64,000 bases of DNA from Heligmosomoides polygyrus polygyrus (Eukaryota > Nematoda > Chromadorea > Rhabditida > Heligmosomidae). The position numbers and the translations under genes are program-made. The notes beneath the pieces are model-generated. The model did not search any database. It saw only the letters and a list, made by a program, of their open reading frames with translations, and was not told where the DNA came from. The first letter of the stretch is position 1. Each line of letters starts with the position of its first letter. The stretch spans positions 68,730,969-68,794,968 of the forward strand of contig OX377205.1 of NCBI GenBank assembly GCA_947396885.1, in the 5' to 3' direction. Below, piece after piece: positions 41,701-48,379 of the stretch.

Positions 41701-43872
41701 GAAGGAACTGTTAGCACACTTGCCGTTGTATTCAGGTACATGCTTGCTCACAAATGCAATCTCATGCTTCACATGATTCAGTTGTTTTTATTCGTATATT
41801 GCCATTTGTACTTCAAACGCTTTGACATAGAGTGTTCTAAAATATCCATCTCAAACAAAAGACAAGTCTCAGACATGTTGCTAAACATCCTGCAGAAACT
41901 CAGTTACCGTTGTGGCCGGCTCAGTGTATTTCCTCAGTAATACTACCAACAGTACGATTGGTGTGGAAATACATCACGCTGTGATGAGACGCCGGTCGTG
42001 CAAGTCGCTCAAGAAATAGTGTGTTCCCACGCGAGACGGCAGATGCGCGCGAAATAGCGGAGAGGCAGCGAGAGGTGGCAGACACGCTGCAAATCGACGT
42101 GACTCAGCAGTAGCGGGGACGAGCGGGGCCGAGTTGCCCGTCAACCTCCTCCCTGTAGTGCAGCCGACTGTATTGCGTCGTGAGGAGCGGCCAGGCTCCG
42201 CTCAGGAGATCCTGGGATGTTGACAGAAGCGGGCTCACATTTGCGGTGCCTCAGAGCCGCGCCGCGCAGCCGCTCGACGTGTCGAATGAAGTGTAGAATG
42301 AACGGCTCCAGGACCTAACTCCAACGCGACGTCGCACGCGGCTAGCGCGTGCGACGTCGCGGCGCTGAAACGCGGACGTGCGCTCGGTGACGCATGGTTA
42401 GCCGCGGAGCACGAAATGTTCTCAGTGTTTAAGCACCCAGACCACATTTCTAGCAAGGAACTTAACATCCCACAGAATGTGGTAGGCAAAGTCTGCAGTA
42501 GAACAATTGATACGAGAATGGGTGATCGTGACCTTTTCCCGTAGTATGACCATAATCACGAGTAACAATTGACCGAAGAAGCTGTACATGGCAAATACTG
42601 ACGCTAGAAACCATCCACATGACCAGGATTCCTGTATAAACTATCGCTGATCGTCCCATTGAAGCCATATTCATATACCATCTCCAAGAAACATTTAAAT
42701 AAGGCGAAGACGTGCCGCATGTCCCTGTAAGAAGCGTTTCTAGCCGTTGGAAGCATAGGACCGCGACAACTCGTCCAATTTCGTTGCGCACCGTGCGCAA
42801 CGCCAGGGGGGTCGCGCGGCGTTGGAGTTATATCTGCCCCCGAGAATGAACCGGGCGGGGGGCGGCGCACCGCGGTCCCCGCCGACCAATAGCGTGCGCG
42901 GGCAGGCCGAGCCTCGGGAGCGCCTCATCGGGGTCCCGAGCGGATACGGCAGCCCGCGGGAATTTGAATATAAGGGAGCGGATCATCGCATTCGCGACAG
43001 GGTGCGTGTCTCATAACCTGATGAACGATGTAGGGACTGCGGCTGTGTATCGTACTTTTCGATACAGATGATGTCAAAAGTAGCTTCCGACTAGCTGAAG
43101 CTGTAAGCCAGCCAGGCGACTCTTATCCTTTGTATATACAGCTTCCTAGAACGGCCAACTGGTGCTCTTTTCTTGTAGCGCATCCTTCATAAAGTTGTGC
43201 AGGAGCAGCGAGACCTTCCGAGCACAAAAGCTCTAATCGCGAGCTATTATCAAGTGGCTTTACAGTTTTGCTCCGGCTTTTCCAAGAAAAGTTTATGACA
43301 CTTTGCAACGACAAAATTCCTTCATAGCGGTTTCTGCCTCTAAAAGCACGACGGTGGCATGGTTAAGTCTATACCAGTGAGTTCTTAGGCTATTTTGGAA
43401 ACATCTAGTGTGATGATTAGGCTTGACACCGCGGTGTATAGTATCCCTATGCTTAACAACGGTTGCACATCTTCCAACTACTGAGGTAAGTTTATCGACT
43501 TGAAAAGCGCGTCGGTTGGTTAAAACTCTCCGTGCTTGAACAGCAAAAAAAGAAAAGAAAAAGAAATCCATGGTTGAAGGCTACTTGCATATTTTCCTCC
43601 CTTCGAAACTTTAGAAACCCTCCGAAGTGTGGTGGTTTCCTCTTGAGTGTCCCTGCTCACCACTCAGGGTGTGGGTGTGAGCGCAGCTTGAAAGATGCTC
43701 TCCTCTTTATCTAACCCTCCACCGCTTCAGGATTCGACCATGCTGCTGCTGGGCGTGGCACAAGTGCGGGATCCAACTCTTCTGCTGGATCGTCGCCATT
43801 CTTCTGCTTGCTGTCGCCGCCTACGGACTTTTCGTGAATTGGCCTGTGGTGACGACAATGCTGATCACGTAG
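7572..43872 (+). CDS. fer-1: Ferlin (fer-1/dysferlin type), 3' part of gene, 38 exons
   Basis: Ferlins are tail-anchored multi-C2 proteins that promote calcium-dependent membrane fusion; C. elegans fer-1 acts in sperm membranous organelle fusion (family knowledge). Exons 7572-7697, 7750-7827, 8528-8635, 8748-8864, 8910-9074, 12684-12790, 13886-13959, 14082-14205, 14264-14375, 14431-14525, 16350-16458, 17565-17696, 17760-17849, 17903-18009, 21629-21725, 21832-21954, 22397-22537, 22592-22773, 22838-22931, 23014-23107, 23975-24120, 26280-26412, 26468-26612, 26818-26934, 29505-29589, 29666-29770, 29835-29933, 31377-31478, 31536-31661, 31719-31789, 31849-31953, 35002-35117, 35177-35273, 35369-35420, 35511-35618, 38306-38452, 38513-38571 and 43731-43872 join in phase throughout, about 1,409 codons. 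Domains follow ferlin order through the transmembrane tail. The DysF domain marks the dysferlin type. About 600 N-terminal residues (C2A-C2C) should lie upstream. No frameshift or internal stop was found. The fer-1 symbol assumes this is the orthologue and not a paralogue. Confidence 0.9.
9075..11165. other. Ferlin intron, left part: no gene recognised
   Basis: Large intron between two DysF-encoding exons (9075-12683). Short frames at 9190-9780 and 10757-11044 have no recognisable motif. The stretch at 10905-10950 (CCCGGGAATTTTCTCCCTTG then TCGCGGGCA) is a single related unit of the minisatellite at 11298-11460. Confidence 0.5.
11298..11460. repeat. Minisatellite, about 21-22-bp unit
   Basis: At least four direct copies of TTGCGGGCATTTTCTCCC(T/C)T, preceded by CCCGGGAATTTTCTCCCCTG and followed by two shortened copies ending CGGGCATTTTCTCCG. 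The 60-78-codon frames over it repeat with the array. Confidence 0.85.
11560..12355 (+). pseudogene. Decayed mariner-family transposase
   Basis: Reading across several frames gives successive mariner blocks: [20 protein letters not shown] (compare W.PHELTE.....R), then [18 protein letters not shown], then [20 protein letters not shown] and GWELLPH, and finally [18 protein letters not shown]. Stops and at least two frame changes separate the blocks, and the third catalytic Asp region is scrambled. It is a dead transposase in the 9075-12683 ferlin intron, on the gene's strand. I did not find convincing terminal repeats. Confidence 0.75.
12684..14525 (+). CDS. Ferlin segment: DysF domain (5 exons)
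   Basis: Exons are 12684-12790, 13886-13959, 14082-14205, 14264-14375 and 14431-14525. The joined protein reads [19 protein letters not shown], then [20 protein letters not shown], then GWVYSITD, a basic [12 protein letters not shown] block, and finally [20 protein letters not shown] followed by [11 protein letters not shown]. The repeated GW.Y...W pattern and two RRR blocks are the nested DysFN/DysFC architecture. Each junction is supported by phase: for example the split codon at 12790/13886 recreates the K of DGKW. Introns of 58 and 55 bp separate the last three exons. Confidence 0.92.
16350..18009 (+). CDS. Ferlin segment: C2D domain (4 exons)
   Basis: Exons are 16350-16458, 17565-17696, 17760-17849 and 17903-18009. 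The translation runs [20 protein letters not shown], then [35 protein letters not shown], and after two short introns [13 protein letters not shown], a C2 beta-sandwich. The usual loop-1 SDPY acid is replaced (KNSARAF), so calcium binding by this C2 domain is doubtful. The donor at 16459 (GTTCGT) is weak but gives a perfect homologous join. Introns of 63 and 53 bp are typical of nematodes. Confidence 0.88.
18525..18775 (+). pseudogene. Mariner-family transposase fragment
   Basis: A short open stretch reads [20 protein letters not shown] then [20 protein letters not shown] and YHF, the mariner segment around the second and third catalytic Asp residues (D in CDNARP and D in PTDYHF). After a stop, [15 protein letters not shown] continues the homology. 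Both ends are lost. It lies in ferlin intron 18010-21628. Confidence 0.8.
18980..19260 (+). repeat. tRNA-derived SINE, divergent copy
   Basis: An old copy of the SINE family at 19385, 24343, 50669, 52530, 54993, 62471 and 63501. It keeps GCGCAGTCGGAGGAGG, the GGTCGGCGAATT...ACCAGACCTGTCTGG core, and GTAGAATGCGTGG...CCCAAAAGG near the end, with many substitutions. Confidence 0.75.
19385..19682 (+). repeat. tRNA-derived SINE
   Basis: The head is tRNA-like: an A-box TAGCGCAGTCGG and a B-box GGTTCGGATTT about 50 bp apart, followed by CCCGCCC that can pair with the GGGCGCG start of better copies. The body contains GGTACCAGACTTGTCTGGGA and the tail is CCTTTATC repeats. Transcription by Pol III is inferred from the boxes. 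Confidence 0.85.
19683..20090 (+). repeat. Poly-G tract and 42-bp minisatellite with 14-codon period
   Basis: A run of about 20 G with one or two interruptions (19779-19803) is followed by about five 42-bp units from about 19860, each like GTGTCACCGATGTCGCGCAA then GGGGTGTTCGG and AGACGACG. Because the unit is a multiple of three, the plus strand stays open as a 14-residue repeat ([14 protein letters not shown] type). No flanking coding sequence supports a real protein. Confidence 0.75.
20091..20490. repeat. Purine-rich minisatellite
   Basis: Irregular repeats of GGGACCAGTGAAGG and variants (GGGGACCAGTAATGG, GGGGAACCGGTGAAGG) extend for about 400 bp with strong strand asymmetry (G+A on plus). 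The 164-codon minus-strand frame, rich in GPLFTGSP-like repeats, is a product of this array. Confidence 0.8.
20491..21600. other. Ferlin intron, no gene recognised
   Basis: A GC-rich palindromic piece (TTTGGGCGAAGCCCCAA near 20595-20611) resembles in style the GGGCTTCGCCC palindromes at 2.7-3.0 kb. A 167-codon minus-strand frame at 20552-21055 has no recognisable domain. I could not assign it. Confidence 0.4.
21629..22537 (+). CDS. Ferlin segment: C2E domain (3 exons)
   Basis: Exons are 21629-21725, 21832-21954 and 22397-22537. The translation includes [54 protein letters not shown], then [20 protein letters not shown] and VGVCQI. This follows the C2E pattern of vertebrate ferlins (IKP....AIEIL.WGLRNMK.Y, and LYCPP..VKVID). 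The linker from C2D looks short compared with mammals: 18009 joins 21629 directly in phase, but a small exon in the 3.6-kb intron could have been missed. Loop 1 (SVRRPF) lacks an aspartate. Confidence 0.88.
22592..23107 (+). CDS. Ferlin segment: DWWSKYY linker (3 exons)
   Basis: Exons are 22592-22773, 22838-22931 and 23014-23107. The translation includes [50 protein letters not shown] and [10 protein letters not shown], then [12 protein letters not shown]. This is the highly conserved ferlin stretch between C2E and C2F. The first acceptor could also be 22585, which adds Leu-Gln. I end the last exon at 23107 (donor GTGGGG), because phase 1 joins the TTCAG acceptor at 23974 and gives a linker of normal length. 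Confidence 0.9.
23975..26934 (+). CDS. Ferlin segment: C2F domain (4 exons)
   Basis: Exons are 23975-24120, 26280-26412, 26468-26612 and 26818-26934. The protein reads [75 protein letters not shown] and [15 protein letters not shown], followed by MQWRDQLTP and [14 protein letters not shown] and the D-rich third loop (MDQ...SDD) keep likely calcium ligands, in contrast to C2D and C2E. The first intron is 2.16 kb and contains the SINE that carries a nested palindromic element. Confidence 0.92.
24343..24578 (+). repeat. tRNA-derived SINE, left part (split by nested element)
   Basis: A full SINE head and body, starting GGGCGCGTGTAGCGCAG and ending TCCCGTAGAAGTA. The rest of the same copy resumes at 25626. 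The break coincides exactly with a TA-flanked element at 24579-25623. It lies in the C2F intron of the ferlin. Confidence 0.92.
24579..25623. mobile_element. Palindromic mariner-ended element, copy 1, nested in a SINE
   Basis: Starts TTAGGTTGTCCCATAA(A)TCCCCGCCG and ends with the inverse. The flanking TA is duplicated (24577-24578 and 25624-25625), as for Tc1/mariner insertion. The ends resemble irritans-group mariner termini (AGGTTG...AAGTCCCCG). Inversion continues for at least 400 bp from each end, so nearly the whole 1,045 bp is a giant imperfect palindrome with no transposase. Uninterrupted SINE copies elsewhere give the empty site (GTAGAAGTAGAATGCG). Confidence 0.9.
25626..25682 (+). 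repeat. tRNA-derived SINE, right part
   Basis: Continues the SINE interrupted at 24578: GAATGCGTGGCACATCCCAA, then GGATTAAGCAACGCC and the CCTTTATC tail. Confidence 0.9.
27494..27648. repeat. Two adjacent hairpins
   Basis: Hairpin 1 (27494-27555) pairs ACAAATGAGATTTCTTTATT with its near-complement AAATAAATCTCATTTGT around a short loop. Hairpin 2 (27601-27646) pairs AACAAAGGATAGAGTAATAA with TTATTACCCTATCCTTTGTT around CTTCTTTA-like sequence. They are about 45 bp apart and share the TTCTTTATT motif, suggesting related small foldback units. They lie in ferlin intron 26935-29504. Confidence 0.7.
28622..28646 (+). repeat. Solitary mariner-type terminal repeat
   Basis: TATTAGGTTGTTCCAAAAAT is like the TTAGGTTGTCCCA ends of the two palindromic elements, preceded by TA. 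No partner end was found nearby, so it may be one end of a degraded copy. Confidence 0.4.
28794..28976. repeat. Inverted repeat, about 37-bp arms
   Basis: TATATGTCGCGTAGGTGAGC (28794) and its continuation to 28830 face the near-perfect complement at 28940-28976, with a spacer of about 109 bp. Overlapping frames are not coding. Confidence 0.75.
29505..29933 (+). CDS. Ferlin segment: charged linker and pre-C2G helix (3 exons)
   Basis: Exons are 29505-29589, 29666-29770 and 29835-29933. They give a Lys/Glu/Arg-rich stretch (for example [20 protein letters not shown]) that ends in [10 protein letters not shown]. That end joins [13 protein letters not shown] at 31377, matching the ferlin motif ALHVL...GLVPEHVE. 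Mammalian ferlins have only a short spacer here, so the middle exons look like a lineage-specific insertion. The last donor (GTTCCC) is weak. Frame choice in the first two exons rests on phase; an alternative reading is listed under rejected items. Confidence 0.72.
31377..35618 (+). CDS. Ferlin segment: C2G domain with Cys-rich insert (8 exons)
   Basis: Exons are 31377-31478, 31536-31661, 31719-31789, 31849-31953, 35002-35117, 35177-35273, 35369-35420 and 35511-35618. Conserved pieces are [84 protein letters not shown] and IRGWWPVL. These match the last C2 domain of ferlins, and the WDKNKF...DE loop keeps calcium-binding acids. Between the C2 core and GWWP lies a basic, cysteine-dense stretch with the order C-x2-C-x3-CCC-x2-C-x-C, split by an intron. 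The acceptor at 35368 has a poor pyrimidine tract but restores phase exactly. Confidence 0.9.
32737..32879. repeat. Tandem duplication, 72-bp unit
   Basis: CTCTATTTCAAAGCTTCTCA ... CCTAACATAACAG occurs twice back to back (32737-32808 and 32809-32879), differing by about one indel and one or two substitutions. A recent duplication in ferlin intron 31954-35001. Confidence 0.93.
33694..33743. repeat. Short hairpin
   Basis: GAGATATTTTAATCACAGTA and TTACTGTGGTTGGAATATCTC-type complement flank GAGTT. The 20-bp stem has a few mismatches. Confidence 0.55.
34225..34535 (+). repeat. Degraded SINE-like repeat
   Basis: TTCTTGGTTCGGGTTCCGCC, CAAGCAAACCAAGCG, CTTGTCCCTCAGATG and GAAGTATAGTGCGTGG..CCCAAATAGG parallel the SINE family in order, with large changes and an internal duplication of CGCCCAAGCAAACCAA. 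Confidence 0.5.
35685..35737. repeat. (TA)n microsatellite
   Basis: About 26 uninterrupted TA dinucleotides in the intron directly after the GWWP-encoding exon. Confidence 0.97.
35955..36992. mobile_element. Palindromic mariner-ended element, copy 2
   Basis: Starts TTAGGTTGTCCCACAAGTCC and ends GGACTTGCAACCTAA, with TA on both sides (35953-35954 and 36993-36994). It shares its whole layout with the copy at 24579-25623: long opposed arms containing AAAGTGAAAAAGTGAAAAAG near the left, GTCCTTTATTGATTTTTAGG in the middle, and an inverse right half. Size 1,038 bp. No transposase. The right arm is more diverged than the left. Confidence 0.88.
37130..38037 (-). mobile_element. Mariner-family transposon, internally deleted, intact ends
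   Basis: Ends are inverted repeats of about 27 bp: a run of G followed by CAAAAGTAATGAGAC on the left, GTCTCATTACTTTTGG and a run of C on the right, with TA on both sides (37128-37129, 38038-38039). The minus-strand frame 37714-37199 encodes the transposase carboxy part: LLFDNAAPH, then [17 protein letters not shown], with exactly 34 residues between the two Asp residues (mariner D34D). An upstream frame has [19 protein letters not shown], the first catalytic Asp block, now out of frame. The N-terminal DNA-binding part is missing. Total 908 bp, against about 1.3 kb for a complete mariner. Confidence 0.92.
38085..38225 (-). repeat. tRNA-like SINE head, unrelated family
   Basis: On the minus strand, TATGGTTCGGGTCCAGCC is B-box-like and lies downstream of GACCTAATCGTGGGAAGGCG. 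It ends just before the ferlin exon at 38306. Old and uncertain. Confidence 0.3.
38306..43872 (+). CDS. Ferlin segment: C-terminal tail and transmembrane anchor (3 exons)
   Basis: Exons are 38306-38452, 38513-38571 and 43731-43872. The first gives an acidic/basic run then [20 protein letters not shown] and KRKEPNH, matching LAGKLEMTLEI...EEA...PVGKGR.EPN of ferlins. The second gives [18 protein letters not shown], the tail motif before the membrane. The last gives [19 protein letters not shown], then a single hydrophobic segment ([16 protein letters not shown]) and a short lumenal tail ending at TAG 43870-43872. Three adjacent cysteines and two more sit at the membrane edge. The 5.16-kb final intron separates the anchor exon from the rest. 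Confidence 0.93.
38572..41960. other. Last ferlin intron, left part: no gene recognised
   Basis: Several frames of 60-99 codons occur (for example 40144-40401 and 40903-41190) without recognisable domains. 40420-40720 is GC-rich and contains a hairpin GCGAGCC-CCATCC-GGCTCGC. These could be pieces of an unidentified retroelement. I cannot assign them. Confidence 0.4.
41985..43012. other. CG-rich, promoter-like block in the last ferlin intron
   Basis: Two CpG-dense stretches (about 41985-42420 and 42770-42960) stand out from AT-rich surroundings. The first holds a perfect 15-bp stem, GCGACGTCGCACGCG / CGCGTGCGACGTCGC, with a 5-base loop (42326-42360). The second has a TTGCGCA-CCG-TGCGCAA hairpin, a CCAAT-box-like GACCAATAG and, farther on, GAATATAAGGG. 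No open frame continues through either. It may be a repeat, a nested promoter or foreign DNA. Confidence 0.45.
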
Positions 43873-44060
43873 CAGTAGTAGCGCTGCCCTCTGAATGTGC
43901 TGCTGAAAAGTGTGTCTAAAAGACCTTAAACAAATTTCAATCAATCCAATTGCTTCACATTATACGCACCGTTAATTGTTCTCGAGGACCCCTTGTGGAG
44001 CGTCCTGTGAAGCATTTCGGAATTTTATTGTTGTTGTTTTATAATTTTATTTCTTGAAAT

Positions 44061-44066
44061 AATAAA
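44061..44066 (+). promoter_or_regulatory. Polyadenylation signal of the ferlin gene
   Basis: AATAAA lies 189 bp after the ferlin stop, in AT-rich sequence and followed by T-rich sequence. This gives a 3' untranslated region of roughly 200 bases. Confidence 0.6.
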
Positions 44067-46320
44067 GATTTAATGTTACCTAGTGTTCACCGATTGTCTG
44101 CTGATCTCTGAGGGGCGAATGGCTATACAATTCATATACGTAGCATAAAGCTCAACGAAATTTATCACTTGGTCCTGACCTTGAGTGAAGTTCTTAACGA
44201 GTAAGGTATGCGATTTTGCTTCAGGTGTGCTGTATGAAGTAACGACTTGAGACAGCTGGGAACGTGTATGGATTTCTTTGGTCCTTTCACGACATTGTCA
44301 GACGACGCCGTCGGACACCATCATAAAAACAACTCATGGAAAGTTATCAAATATTTAATAGCACAATACTATTTCTGAGTCCACTAATATCTACGGTCAA
44401 GATGATCCATTAAAATCTTCATTGGTTAGTGGTTTATTCATCCAATAATGCAAGAAACGACGCCATGGGAGACCATTACAAGAATACTTCATGGGCAGTT
44501 TTTGATTACTTCATTGTATAATATTATTACAGTTCACTGGTATCCACATCTAGCATTGCTGTCGAGAATCTTCCTTCGTTACTGGTATGTTCATATCTAC
44601 CTCGCACGTCATATTCTCGCCTATGAGAGGCCGGTTTGTGCACTCACTGGGACATTGCCCGAGGACGTCGTCGGATACTCGGCGCGGGGAAAATACGCGC
44701 TGTCCCACGCGACTGCCACGTCAAAATCGCGCGTGTCGTGAAAGGGTTAAGGCACTTCAGCAACAACAGGAAATGGTCTAATGGTGCCTGTGAGGTTGCA
44801 GCTCCCGAAGATGACTACGCAAATTGCCTGATGTGCCTTCGAATATTCGAAGCGATGGGTACTGTTGCTTTGCCTTCGAATCAATGAGCACCGCATTGCC
44901 GCGGGCTGAAAGAGAAATCACTTCCACGTGCTGCTCACGCATTCCATGGCATCAGATACTAATTTAAGTTACACACCTAAGCGGAGTTATACGAAAGCAA
45001 TAAGAAAGAGCGTTTTACGTCGCACAACGAGGAACCGAGAGAGCAGTGCTTGAAGCAACATGATCCGGACATTAGATAGAAGATGTCCGCAGTTCCATGT
45101 TTCGTCAACACTCGAGATTAGACACATAGCCGCATGGACCACGTCGAAAAATAGAAAGCCTGGTCGGTTTCGACGACAGCTGGATATCAAAAGAGCACAA
45201 GGAAACCCATGAAAATGTCGGTGGCGCTGGTTCACTAGGGGCCTTAAAGGGAAGTATGAAACTGTTCGCGTCTCTCGAGCGAGATGAATGCACTGGAGTA
45301 TTTTGGCACAGGATAGAGACAATGGGAGGGGGTGTTGCTCGGGCAAATTAAAGGGGGGAGTCATACAGGTCACTTTTAAACAGTAAATGGCACCAAATGT
45401 TCTCGATCGGTATGTCAATGAAGCAGAAACATTACATCATTTGTGGTAGCCTCGTGCAGCGAGAAATGCGCCTCTATAACGCTTATAGAAAGGCAATGCG
45501 CTTTGTTGAATATCGCAGACTCTCAAACATTGCTCAAGACTCGTTAAAAATGCATCAAATGTTTTTGGCGCCATACGGGTTAGGGAGGTTGAGCACTCCC
45601 TCATAGGCGTGGATTTCTTCAATGAACAGCTCACGGTAGGCCAACATGTTGCGCTTTCTTTGGCGTAGTCCACCACAGTTCCAGGAATATATTGGAATAT
45701 GAAACTACAGTAAGAAAAATAAGGAGGTAAAATCGTCACCATAACCGTGCACCACCCCCCCCCCCCCCTGACACACATTGCGCCATGTTTTCTACCACAG
45801 TACCGAATTATCTCCTCACACCGGCAGCGAGCCGGCCTCGAGGTCCCACTGACTGCTGGCTGGGCTGTGGTCCTAGAAAACGTTAATAATCAGCTGTCAT
45901 AGATTAGGCCACACATATTTCTAAGAGTATTGCCGGCAAAGTCGCCTGTGTGAAGTATGTAACTTTATGGAGTTCGCTGACCAACACATCCGAATGCCGC
46001 CACTCACTGTGTTGATCCCGGATCGCCGATACCAGTTGGATAGCGTAGAGTGATACTAATGTTAAGAGACTACGTTTTGATACACAGTAGTGTGCCTGCT
46101 TCGATTCATGGCTGAAGTTAGAGGCTATTCAGAGCTTAAATACGGAGGAACCACAATGGATTTTTTCTCATGCTTATGCTTTCTTTATGTAATATATTCA
46201 CATATACAGTACGTAGAGTCATGCTAAACTAAGAGACAATTTATGTCTGCATGTTCGGTTTGACCACCTCAGTTCCTATGGAAGCAGTATCGAATGGAAG
46301 CGTAATGAAGGCCTAGGTAT
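44067..46320. other. No gene recognised
   Basis: The intergenic stretch after the ferlin. A poly-C run lies at about 45755-45769. Frames at 44448-44741 and 44987-45418 show no recognisable protein. A weak non-LTR retroelement resemblance is listed under rejected items. Confidence 0.45.
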
Positions 46321-46335
46321 GACCGGAATAAGTAC

Positions 46336-46508
46336 GGACTCCTAGGTGCTTACGTTTGACTAAGCTGCTCGAAAGTGATTCTCCACTCCATCGGAATCAT
46401 GCTCGAGATTCTCCACTCCATCGGAATCACACCAATAAGACCGGACTCCTAACGGCTTCCGTTTGACTAAGCTGCTCGAAAGCGATTCTCCACTCTATCG
46501 GAATCACA
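46336..46508. repeat. Direct duplication, about 107-bp offset
   Basis: GGACTCCTAGGTGCTTACGT ... CCATCGGAATCA recurs about 107 bp later with few changes. Within the first unit, GATTCTCCACTCCATCGGAA is itself repeated at 46409-46432. Confidence 0.85.
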
Positions 46509-46663
46509 CCATAGCTATACTGAGCGCAAAGCAGACCTTTACAACAATTTAGTGTAGTGAAATTATCCACATTCTAATTATTATTCATTCAAATTGACAT
46601 TTGAGTTCATACAGAATTTGTGTGTTCATGTTCTTGTTGTAGCGCACTTATGGTGCATCTATG

Positions 46664-46665
46664 AA

Positions 46666-46708
<43 letters not shown>

Positions 46709-46710
46709 AT
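46664..46710. repeat. (AAAT)n microsatellite
   Basis: About 11-12 AAAT units following GGTGCATCTATG. A shorter AAAT run at 51566-51587 follows the related-looking GTAGTGTAT. Both may be 3' tails of lost retroelements. Confidence 0.95.
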
Positions 46711-47909
46711 ATTGTTTACTTGTCGCAGATTTGATCCCGGTTATAGGATCACTTGATCCGCCCACAATTCGTCCAGCTTCGCTTCTTTTTGAATACAAAC
46801 GCCATGACATACTTAACGGCGTGTCTCGCACTTGCGAACTTCGCGAACTGATACCGCGCTGCACAGATTGTTCTCTCGCAGGCGTGATAGATTCAGGAGG
46901 ACTCACGTGGGACAAGCAAAAGATAAGGCTTATTGAAGAAAATCGAAGAACCAGTGCTTGGCCTAGTGCTCAGATTTAGCAGCCAACTTCTGAGATTAAC
47001 ATTCCGCCAAACCATGCCCTACATAGTGTTGTTGTGTGGGAGAAATATGGGAAAAAATATTACTCTCTTTGCTACGTTCACCAATCTTTGTAGTTTCCGT
47101 ATGCCTCTCGCGATGTCTATTCCAGAGCCGTTCCCTTGGAAATGGATTGTCTTCTCCGTTTTCTATGCTTTCATCGTCTCCATGCTCCTGTAGGCGTGTT
47201 TTTCCTATAGGCAAGTTTCTTTGATGCCACCTCTTCCATAGGTCATCCAACTATTCGCATTGACATAACGTTAAAAGTCGAGGACCTTTCTATGATCTTC
47301 CACTCAGACTGCTCTTCAAAAGCTTATCTGGAAAGCACGCAGTGCTAGTCTCCATCCACTCGGCGGGCAGTGACGTCGAGGCTTCCTTAAGTTCCCACTC
47401 CCTGCTCTCGCTTTGACAATGTGGAGACCTGCGCGCAGCTTTTTTGGAAGTGGATGCATGTTATAAACATAGAAATGAATCTTATCACGTTTTGAAATCT
47501 CATTGTTTATCAGCTAAAAGACAACATTTTCTGGGAGCAGTCTTTGAATCAATCAGGAAGGATTCATCACATCCTAACACCTCCCAGATGATAGGCTTAA
47601 CCTCTGACGCTAGGCTTTAGGTTCAAGATGGAATTTCGGATCCATACTCTTGGAAGGCCAAAGGAAGAACAAAACGTATTCCATGCATTCAAGAAATATG
47701 CAGAATTTTCCGCACACGAACTGTCGCTGCCGCTTGGAAGGATCAAACTTTTTCGCTGCCTGTACTAAGACGGTTTGAGGAAATTGACGCGCTCTTCTTT
47801 GGTTAGATGATTAGAAGCTAGGAGTTTTCCTGGAGTTAGTGTTGCTCAGCTCAAGCAGCATCTTCCGAAAAATCCCTACTTCGATTATGGTATTGGTACC
47901 TAGAAAACT

Positions 47910-48365
47910 GAAAAGAAAAGCGGTCGTGTCCACTGCAGTGTACGCTAGCGAAACATGGATGATGTCAGCTAGCATCACCAGACGGATCAACGCGTTCCAC
48001 TGCAAATGTCTACGACAAATAATGAGGATACGCTATACAGACCGCTCGACGAGCGAAGAAGTACTAGAACGCTGCCGCTCGAGCAACCTCTACAAAATCG
48101 TGGTGCAACACCGACTCCGCCTGGCCGGACACATTCTTCGTATGCCGGCGCATCGCCTACCAAGATCAGCCATGCAATGGACACCGCCAGGAAAGCGAAC
48201 CAGAGGCCGCTCAAAAAACACGTGGCGTCGCACGTTTTTGAATGACTTGGTAGTTATGAATATTTCTAGGCAGGAGTGTGAAGAAATAGCCCAAGACAGG
48301 CAGCAGTGGAAAGAGTTCGTCGCCCTATGCGCTCAACAGCACGGTAGGAACTAAGTAGTAAGTAA
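47910..48365 (+). mobile_element. 5'-truncated non-LTR retrotransposon (LINE) 3' end
   Basis: An open frame of about 148 codons ends at TAA 48352-48354. It has the RT carboxy-terminal pattern: VYASETWMMSASITRRINAF, CLRQIMRIRYTDRSTSEEVL, then RLRLAGHILRMPAHRLPR and GKRTRGRSKNTWRRT. The short tail is AGTAGTAAGTA. A 14-base target duplication, GTACCTAGAAAACT, flanks it at 47896-47909 and 48366-48379. Reverse transcriptase core and endonuclease are absent. The lack of stops and the exact duplication suggest a recent insertion. Clade (RTE/CR1-like) is not settled. Confidence 0.92.
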
Positions 48366-48379
48366 GTACCTAGAAAACT

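Noticed and set aside
44987..45418. 143-codon minus frame, and a plus-strand reading (HIAAWTTSKNRKPGRFRRQL) reminiscent of LINE carboxy ends
   Set aside because: The minus frame has no motif. The plus reading has stops and only vague similarity, so I do not call a retroelement.
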